Assembly (NCBI GenBank): GCA_017996675.1 | Contig: JAGOGN010000128.1 | Location: forward strand, 1-5,000 | DNA length: 5,000 bases | Source of the DNA: Lachnospiraceae bacterium | GTDB lineage: Bacteria; Bacillota_A; Clostridia; Lachnospirales; Lachnospiraceae | Direction: 5' to 3' | Part shown: positions 1 through 5,000 of the stretch, piece by piece | Numbering within the stretch: position 1 is the first letter of the stretch | Layout of the letters: each line of letters starts with the position of its first letter | Made by a program: the position numbers and the translations under genes | The notes under the pieces: model-generated | Told to the model about the DNA's origin: nothing | Database searches by the model: none | Seen by the model: the letters and a program-made list of their open reading frames with translations, nothing else

Positions 1-404
1 TTTTCAGCTGTGAGCGAAACTATTTGTGACTGAAACCCTGTTATTTCATTTTGAATTCCTTCTAACTCCAATTTTCCTTGTTCAATTTGCGTGCGAAGTT
101 CCTTTGTGTCATATGAAAATAACTTTGTTCCAGCCACAATTGACTGACCTTCTTTTACATAAATTTCATTTAATTTTTTGGATGTATCCATTTGAATGTT
201 GACACTATCCTGCGTTTCTACAATTCCAGTAAATAAATTTCTTTGTTCCATTCCACTTTGTACGATTGCAGATGCTTTCTCTACATAAACCTTATCTTTA
301 CTTTGATTCGTTTTTTTCGTCAGAAAAAAAATACTTCCACCAACGATTAGCATAATAACAGCAATCAACACAACTGTTACCACTACTTTATTCTTCTTAC
401 TCAT
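1..404 (-). CDS. HlyD/MacA-like membrane fusion (efflux adaptor) protein, N-terminal part, truncated by window edge
   Basis: Partial gene: 134 codons are visible from the ATG at 402-404, and the rest lies beyond position 1. Residues 1-6 are short and basic (MSKKNK). Residues 7-28 form one hydrophobic segment, so the protein is probably anchored with its bulk outside the membrane. Residues 60-100 (TGIVETQDSV... LNEIYVKEGQSIVAGTKLFSYDT) match the first half of a split biotinyl/lipoyl-like domain, with the usual pattern of a turn reading V-K-E-G-Q-x-V-x-x-G. From about residue 101 a Gln/Glu/Leu-rich stretch looks like the start of the coiled-coil hairpin. In Gram-positive bacteria such proteins usually partner a MacB-like ABC transporter and permease; no partner is visible here. 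The start is supported by GGGAGG at 410-415, five bases upstream of the ATG. It is separated from eno by 73 bp with no clear terminator. The family call is fairly secure; the exported substrate is unknown. Confidence 0.85.
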   Translation of the reverse strand, partial: MSKKNKVVVTVVLIAVIMLIVGGSIFFLTKKTNQSKDKVYVEKASAIVQSGMEQRNLFTGIVETQDSVNIQMDTSKKLNEIYVKEGQSIVAGTKLFSYDTKELRTQIEQGKLELEGIQNEITGFQSQIVSLTAE

Positions 405-477
405 GATTCCCTCCCACATTGCTCTTTTTAAGTCCTATCTTTTATATAAACGCAAAAAAATCTTGCCATTGCATCTA

Positions 478-1776
<1,299 letters not shown>

Positions 1777-2304
1777 CTACATTGCTCCAATTACCTGCTC
1801 CACTGTTACAATTTTTGCAAAACGATTTGCCCAGATATTCCGCTCATAAAATCTACAAATTTCATGTCCACTCATAAATTCATTATGATAAGTCGACGTA
1901 CAGTCTTTCGGAATGATAAGATCATATCCGAATTCAAATGCCACTTTCACTGTTGTATCAATACAAAATTCCGTCTGAAGTCCAGTTATAATTAATTCTT
2001 TAATATTTTTTTTCTGTAACAGCTCATGCAGGTTTGTATTCTTGAATGCGCTATTATAAGACTTATCGATGATGGGTTCTCCCTCCTGTGGTTGAATGGA
2101 TGCTTCAATTTCCCATCCAGGAGTATTTGGTTCTAATTCATCTCCCCAGCAACCATTATGTCGAACATAAATGACCAAAACCCCTTTCTCCCTAGCTTCT
2201 TTTAAAAGTCTCTGCAAGTTCTCAAGCAATCGCTCGTACTGATAAGGTTTTTCATGAATCAGTGCTGTTTGTACATCAACTACCAGTAATGCCTTGTTCT
2301 TCAT
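1777..2304 (-). CDS. Isochorismatase-like cysteine hydrolase
   Basis: A 175 aa cytoplasmic protein of the isochorismatase/nicotinamidase superfamily, of typical length for a single-domain member. The catalytic triad is visible: Asp10 in LLVVDVQ, Lys81 in IIDKSYNSAF, and nucleophile Cys114 in ITGLQTEFCIDTT, the last being the characteristic strand-turn motif before the nucleophilic cysteine. The family hydrolyses amide or vinyl-ether bonds (nicotinamide, ureidoacrylate, isochorismate and others), and the substrate cannot be read from the sequence. There is no companion gene for siderophore, NAD or pyrimidine metabolism in view, so isochorismate is not a safe assumption. The ATG start at 2302-2304 has AGGAGGT at 2311-2317. 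It lies 27 bp after the second CHR transporter gene and 21 bp before eno, consistent with one operon. Codon style resembles its neighbours and I see no damage. Confidence 0.93.
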   Translation of the reverse strand: MKNKALLVVDVQTALIHEKPYQYERLLENLQRLLKEAREKGVLVIYVRHNGCWGDELEPNTPGWEIEASIQPQEGEPIIDKSYNSAFKNTNLHELLQKKNIKELIITGLQTEFCIDTTVKVAFEFGYDLIIPKDCTSTYHNEFMSGHEICRFYERNIWANRFAKIVTVEQVIGAM

Positions 2305-2331
2305 ATGAATACCTCCTGCTTCCTTCTTTAT

Positions 2332-2895
2332 TTAAATAAAATAATAATAAATACCTCCAATGATACCAGCGCCTACCATAATCAGAATTGGATTCACTTT
2401 CCATTTTCTTAAAATCACCAATCCAACAATAAAAAGTATCACAGCCGCAACATCAATTGTTGAAATATTGAAACTAAATTTACCAGTTGTCCAGATTGCC
2501 AGTTCCACAAGTGCAAACCCCGCTGCAGCAATCATCGCAACGACCGCTGGACGAAGACCGTTTAATACGCCCTGCACCGTAGATAGATTTCGATAACGAT
2601 AATAAAAGTACGCCAGACAAAGTACAATAATCAGAGACGGCAACACGCAACCTAAAGTGGCCACCATCGCGCCAAACACACCGCCGACTTTAACGCCAAC
2701 AAAAGATGCTGAATTAATTGCAATCGGTCCTGGTGTCATTTGCGAAATGGTAATCACATCTGCAAATTCTTTCATCGTAAGCCAATGATGTCCGGTAACT
2801 ACCTGGTCTTGAATCAAAGGTAAGGCTGCATATCCTCCACCAAAACTAAATAACCCAATTTGAAAAAAACTCCAAAATAACTTCAAGTAACTCAT
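2332..2895 (-). CDS. CHR-family (chromate transporter type) short-chain membrane protein, second of pair
   Basis: A 187 aa integral membrane protein, equal to one CHR domain (full-length ChrA proteins have two). Signature residues are FSFGGGYAALPLI (16-28), ISQMTPGPIAIN (50-61) and CVLPSLIIVL (83-92). Hydrophobic segments lie at roughly 10-28, 50-65, 70-97, 115-135, 146-163 and 167-186. Its start ATG overlaps the stop of the preceding CHR gene as ATGA, with AGGAGA a few bases upstream, so the two are translationally coupled and are expected to work as a heteromeric pair. Paired short CHR proteins of Bacillus subtilis (YwrA/YwrB) are known to confer chromate resistance only together. In an anaerobe the natural substrate may be another anion; that is inference. 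The C-terminal end is hydrophobic up to the stop, and nothing is broken. Confidence 0.95.
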   Translation of the reverse strand: MSYLKLFWSFFQIGLFSFGGGYAALPLIQDQVVTGHHWLTMKEFADVITISQMTPGPIAINSASFVGVKVGGVFGAMVATLGCVLPSLIIVLCLAYFYYRYRNLSTVQGVLNGLRPAVVAMIAAAGFALVELAIWTTGKFSFNISTIDVAAVILFIVGLVILRKWKVNPILIMVGAGIIGGIYYYFI

Positions 2896-3470
2896 TTTAC
2901 TTCTCCTGCCTGCTTCTTATTTTTTGACCAAAATAACTCTAAGATTCCGATTATTCCACTTCCCAGAATAATAAAAGCAATATTGATTTTTGTAAAAAAA
3001 GCAACCACAAATGCAGCAATTAAGATCAGTACCGAAATTGCTTTTTTCTCTTTTAGTATTTGACCGACCATTGTAATGACAACATCCATGACCACTGCAG
3101 CGACTCCAATTTGCATTCCTTTTAACACGCATTGAACCATGCGGTTGTCGATGACCATTTCGTAAGCCAATGAAATCAATGATAAAATAATTAAAGGTGG
3201 TGTTACCGTACCAAGCACAGTTACCAAAGCTCCCAACACGCCACCCATTCGGTAACCTACAATAACAGATGTATTTACAGCAATCGCTCCCGGTGAGGAC
3301 TGTGCAATTGCAATCATATCTAACATTTCTTTTTCTTCAATCCACTGATATTCTTCCACAAAACGCTTCTTCATTAATGGAACGATCACATATCCTCCAC
3401 CAAAGGTAAACGCACTGATGTAAAAGGTCGACAAAAATAGTTTCCAGTACAATTTCAAATTTCTTTCCAT
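2892..3470 (-). CDS. CHR-family (chromate transporter type) short-chain membrane protein, first of pair
   Basis: 192 aa when started at the ATG 3468-3470, one CHR domain. Conserved features are FTFGGGYVIVPLM (21-33), AQSSPGAIAVN (56-66) and GTVTPPLIILSL (87-98). About six hydrophobic segments are visible, followed by a short basic tail (SKNKKQ). This half has PGA where its partner has PGP, the kind of divergence expected between N- and C-type halves of a split ChrA. A longer reading begins at ATG 3483-3485, adding MEDIE. I prefer the inner start because GGAGG at 3479-3483 lies eight bases upstream of it, while the outer ATG has no Shine-Dalgarno and falls at the predicted transcription start. 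It ends in a four-base ATGA overlap with the second CHR gene. It appears to head the CHR-CHR-hydrolase-eno run. Transport of chromate specifically is inferred from the family name only. Confidence 0.94.
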   Translation of the reverse strand: MERNLKLYWKLFLSTFYISAFTFGGGYVIVPLMKKRFVEEYQWIEEKEMLDMIAIAQSSPGAIAVNTSVIVGYRMGGVLGALVTVLGTVTPPLIILSLISLAYEMVIDNRMVQCVLKGMQIGVAAVVMDVVITMVGQILKEKKAISVLILIAAFVVAFFTKINIAFIILGSGIIGILELFWSKNKKQAGEVK

Positions 3471-3478
3471 TTCGATAT

Positions 3479-3483
3479 CCTCC
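3479..3483 (-). promoter_or_regulatory. Ribosome binding site deciding the first CHR gene start
   Basis: GGAGG on the minus strand, eight bases from the ATG at 3468-3470. It overlaps the first codons of the alternative upstream ATG (3483-3485), so it can only serve the inner start. This is the main reason for the 192 aa reading. Confidence 0.7.
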
Positions 3484-3491
3484 ATCTCATA

Positions 3492-3520
3492 AATATATCA
3501 TTTCCCAGATGATTTTTCCA
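3492..3520 (-). promoter_or_regulatory. Candidate sigma-A promoter for the CHR-CHR-hydrolase-eno run
   Basis: The -35 candidate TGGAAA (3515-3520, four of six matches to TTGACA) is followed by a 17 bp spacer and the -10 candidate TATATT (3492-3497, five of six). TG at 3499-3500 makes an extended -10. Transcription would start near 3485, leaving a leader of only about 15 bases that holds just the ribosome binding site. The site lies in the 98 bp gap after the ssrA terminator, where a new promoter is needed. A short inverted repeat (3497-3513) fills the spacer. This is predicted by eye only. Confidence 0.5.
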
Positions 3521-3583
3521 GCATCTCACTTCGTTTGGTTCATAATTTACAAGAAAGATACAACTTTCCTCTTTTGAACCCAC

Positions 3584-3611
3584 AAAAAAACACCGAAATC
3601 ATCGGTGTTTT
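3584..3611 (-). terminator. Intrinsic terminator of ssrA
   Basis: On the minus strand, a 10 bp perfect stem (AAAACACCGA with TCGGTGTTTT; arms at 3602-3611 and 3587-3596) closes a five-base loop (3597-3601). The run of Ts continues through 3584. It begins five bases after the tmRNA 3' end and separates the rescue block from the CHR operon. The plus strand shows only four Ts after the stem, so it is probably one-directional. Confidence 0.93.
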
Positions 3612-3615
3612 CATA

Positions 3616-3960
3616 TGGAGCTGAGGGGAATCGAACCCCTGTCCGAAAGCCTATTCACTGCGGTATCTTCCATTATAGTCCATTTTTTAACATTCCCTCG
3701 CTCATGCGCCAAAGGACAGGCTCATGATTTTAGTAGCTTCATAAGTTCTTCCATTTCCTCAAAGCTTTGGAAACGAAGTGCTCCACTTTCTTGAAGCCGA
3801 ACAGCTAAGGCGTGGAGACCTTAACGTCGACTGCTGCCGCTAGGCAGCGTAAGCTAAATTATCTTCAGCGTTTAAATTTATTTTCTCCATTGTTGACGCG
3901 GTTAGAGTCCGCGAATGGCTGCCTCACCTTCAAAACCCCCGTCGAAACCAGTACAACCCC
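3616..3960 (-). ncRNA. ssrA: tmRNA (transfer-messenger RNA)
   Basis: A 345 nt single-piece tmRNA, which with SmpB rescues ribosomes stalled on broken mRNA and adds a degradation tag. The mature 5' end reads GGGGUUGUACUGGUUUCGAC, the hallmark start. The 3' end has a T-arm AGGGG-UUCGAUU-CCCCU and acceptor strand CAGCUCC plus discriminator A. The seven-base acceptor stem GGGGUUG/CAGCUCC pairs fully with two G-U pairs. The third base pair from the tag-side U-A/G-U type (U-G then U-A at the stem base) fits alanine charging. CCA is not encoded (UAU follows the A), so a CCA-adding enzyme is required. The tag frame ends in AEDNLAYAA and UAG (3840-3869). It has its own promoter and terminator and sits directly after smpB. 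Confidence 0.98.
3840..3869 (-). other. tmRNA proteolysis-tag reading frame (tag AEDNLAYAA plus stop)
   Basis: Within the tmRNA, codons GCU GAA GAU AAU UUA GCU UAC GCU GCC UAG encode AEDNLAYAA. The resume codon is taken as GCU at 3867-3869 by analogy with clostridial tags such as AEDNFALAA. The open frame continues further upstream (NLN before the Ala), so a longer tag cannot be excluded. The ending AYAA differs from the common ALAA but keeps the hydrophobic-Ala-Ala type C-terminus recognised by ClpXP-like proteases. Confidence 0.8.
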
Positions 3961-3994
3961 TGAATATGGTAGTTGAACCTGTACGGTTAGTTTT

Positions 3995-4023
3995 ATTATA
4001 ACGGATTCTGACTCGTTCGTCAA
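3995..4023 (-). promoter_or_regulatory. Sigma-A promoter of ssrA
   Basis: TTGACG (4018-4023, five of six matches) and a perfect TATAAT (3995-4000) are separated by exactly 17 bp. Transcription should start near 3988, giving a leader of about 27-28 nt to be removed, presumably by RNase P, at the mature 5' end (3960). The -35 box begins only about 10 bp after the smpB stop codon. No terminator separates the genes, so some ssrA precursor may also come from smpB read-through. Confidence 0.9.
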
Positions 4024-4033
4024 GAAACGTGCC

Positions 4034-4507
4034 CTAATCTAGGTTACGTACTTTAAAATCTCTTTGTGCTTCTCTTGTCTGGTCTTTCTTTGCAAGATCT
4101 GCACGCTTGTCATATAATTTCTTACCTTTTGCAAGGCCAATCTCAACTTTTACAAGACTGCCTTTTAAATAAACCTTTAATGGAACCAATGTATATCCTT
4201 TTTCGGCTATTTTTCCAGAAATCTTAGCGATCTCACGTCGATGCATTAATAATTTTTTGACACGAAGTGGATCTTTATTAAAAATATTACCCTTTTCATA
4301 AGGATTCACATGCATTCCCATAATAAAGACTTCACCATTTACGATACGTATGAAAGACTCTTTAATACTGCACTGACCCATACGTATGGATTTTACTTCC
4401 GTTCCATGAAGACTAATTCCTGTTTCATAGACCTCTTCAATAAAATAATCATGCCACGCTTTTTTATTTGTTGCGATATTTTTTACGTTGATTTGTTTGT
4501 CTGCCAC
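4034..4507 (-). CDS. smpB: SsrA-binding protein SmpB
   Basis: 157 aa (family about 150-160) when started at GTG 4505-4507. SmpB binds the tRNA-like domain of tmRNA, delivers it to stalled ribosomes and mimics a codon-anticodon helix with its C-terminal tail. Visible family features are [27 protein letters not shown] near the N-terminus (OB-fold barrel with the conserved GTEVKS loop), [14 protein letters not shown], and [12 protein letters not shown]. Further on are [14 protein letters not shown] and the C-terminal [29 protein letters not shown], whose end forms the basic tail. The start is chosen because AAGGGAG (4516-4522) lies eight bases upstream of the GTG. An in-frame ATG at 4538-4540 would add 11 residues not typical of the family. 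The gene overlaps the end of rnr by 44 bp, implying translational coupling, and is followed directly by ssrA. Confidence 0.98.
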   Translation of the reverse strand: MADKQINVKNIATNKKAWHDYFIEEVYETGISLHGTEVKSIRMGQCSIKESFIRIVNGEVFIMGMHVNPYEKGNIFNKDPLRVKKLLMHRREIAKISGKIAEKGYTLVPLKVYLKGSLVKVEIGLAKGKKLYDKRADLAKKDQTREAQRDFKVRNLD

Positions 4508-5000
4508 CGTTACCACTCCCTTCTTCAAGCATAAAATCAATGGTTCGAAGCAATCGATCTGTCCCAGCCACGCGAACCTTTATCAGATCGCCTAACTTAA
4601 AGTGTCGATTCTTCGATTTTCCAATCAGTTCATAAGTGCTTTCTGAAAACTCGTAAAAATCATCTTGCAGCTGATTCATATGAACTAGTCCTTCAATGGT
4701 ATTATCTAGTTCCACATAAAATCCCCAGCCTGTAACAGAAGATATGACACCTTCAAAAACTTCGTCCTGATGTGCCTGCATGTACTCTACTTTTTTAAGC
4801 TTAATGGTTTCTCTTTCTGTCTCTTCCGCTCTTCTTTCCCGTTCGCTGCACTGCTTCGCAACATCCGTCAAAATCCGATCGTAATGTTCCATTCGCTTAT
4901 CCGTCATTTTATTGTTCAAATCATCTTTGATAATTCGATGAATCTGTAAATCCGGATATCTTCGAATCGGTGAAGTAAAGTGACAGTAGTATTTTGCTGC
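4464..5000 (-). CDS. rnr: Ribonuclease R (3'-5' exoribonuclease), C-terminal part, truncated by window edge
   Basis: The last 178 residues are visible and the N-terminus lies beyond position 5000. The frame is open through the window edge, so a TTG at 4917-4919 is internal and not a start. Residues 5-18 ([14 protein letters not shown]) are the hallmark near the end of the RNB catalytic domain. A Glu/Arg/Lys-rich helical linker follows (about 29-75). An S1 RNA-binding domain then runs from about residue 79 ([20 protein letters not shown], then GLVHMNQL and [13 protein letters not shown]) to about 160. The protein ends in a short Gly-rich then basic tail ([12 protein letters not shown]), shorter than the long Lys-rich tail of the Escherichia coli enzyme. 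RNase R degrades structured and trans-translation-targeted mRNA, which fits its neighbours smpB and ssrA. Its last 14 codons overlap smpB in another frame. Confidence 0.97.
   Translation of the reverse strand, partial: AAKYYCHFTSPIRRYPDLQIHRIIKDDLNNKMTDKRMEHYDRILTDVAKQCSERERRAEETERETIKLKKVEYMQAHQDEVFEGVISSVTGWGFYVELDNTIEGLVHMNQLQDDFYEFSESTYELIGKSKNRHFKLGDLIKVRVAGTDRLLRTIDFMLEEGSGNGGRQTNQRKKYRNK
4516..4522 (-). promoter_or_regulatory. Ribosome binding site deciding the GTG start of smpB
   Basis: AAGGGAG inside the 3' end of rnr, eight bases from GTG 4505-4507. It is too close to serve another GTG at 4514-4516 and lies downstream of the ATG at 4538-4540, so it selects the 157 aa SmpB. Confidence 0.75.

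Noticed and set aside
441..468. Promoter-like pair on the minus strand ahead of the adaptor gene: TGGCAA (463-468), 16 bp spacer, TATAAA (441-446).
   Set aside because: The -35 matches only three of six bases, and the region is so AT-rich that a TATA-like box is expected by chance. A promoter may exist here but the sequence does not prove it.
2360..2596. Plus-strand open frame of 78 codons.
   Set aside because: Antisense shadow of a CHR gene; its hydrophobic-looking composition follows from the opposite strand.
2917..3132. Second minus-strand open frame of 71 codons inside the first CHR gene.
   Set aside because: Out-of-frame shadow with Cys/Asn/Arg-rich composition and no start signal; the CHR frame carries the conserved motifs.
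3616..3640. A tRNA gene suggested by the T-arm and acceptor sequence.
   Set aside because: There is no D-arm or anticodon arm at tRNA distance; the partner acceptor strand lies about 330 bases away at 3954-3960, which defines a tmRNA.
4310..4534. Plus-strand open frame of 74 codons.
   Set aside because: Antisense to smpB, low-complexity aromatic-rich translation, no ribosome binding site.
4538..4540. ATG start giving a 168 aa SmpB.
   Set aside because: It lacks a well-placed Shine-Dalgarno and adds residues ([11 protein letters not shown]) atypical for SmpB; the GTG at 4505-4507 has AAGGGAG at ideal distance.
4917..4919. TTG as a possible start of a separate 151 aa S1-domain protein.
   Set aside because: The same frame continues open to position 5000 and encodes the RNase R hallmark [14 protein letters not shown] directly upstream, so this is an internal Leu codon of rnr.

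Overview
The window is low-GC DNA with strong AGGAGG-type ribosome binding sites. The tmRNA gene does not encode its 3' CCA, and rnr-smpB-ssrA are linked in that order. These traits point to an anaerobic Firmicute, most likely class Clostridia and perhaps Lachnospiraceae-like. That placement is an inference from gene style and protein flavour, because no 16S or species marker is present. Every gene is on the minus strand, so transcription runs from high to low coordinates.

Right part (about 3584-5000) is the ribosome-rescue and RNA-decay block. It holds the C-terminal end of RNase R (rnr, truncated by the window edge), smpB overlapping it by 44 bp, and a complete tmRNA gene (ssrA). ssrA has a near-consensus promoter just after the smpB stop codon and a strong intrinsic terminator. 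SmpB and tmRNA together release stalled ribosomes and tag the unfinished protein, and RNase R degrades the defective mRNA. This is a compact functional module.

Middle and left part (about 478-3520) is a tightly packed, probably co-transcribed run. It contains two half-size CHR-family (chromate transporter type) membrane proteins joined by an ATGA overlap, an isochorismatase-like cysteine hydrolase, and a full-length enolase with all catalytic residues intact. The gaps are 27 and 21 bp and each gene has its own good Shine-Dalgarno. The only credible promoter seen for the run is in front of the first CHR gene, so the glycolytic enolase may be transcribed from, or share mRNA with, an accessory transport/hydrolase operon.

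Left edge (1-404) is the N-terminal 134 residues of a membrane-anchored HlyD/MacA-like adaptor protein, presumably of an ABC export system whose other parts lie outside the window.

I found no mobile element, CRISPR array or clearly novel system. The points most worth a second look are the gene order around eno, the start-site arrangement of the first CHR gene, the dual-coding rnr/smpB overlap, the tmRNA tag, and possible structure in the tmRNA 5' leader.
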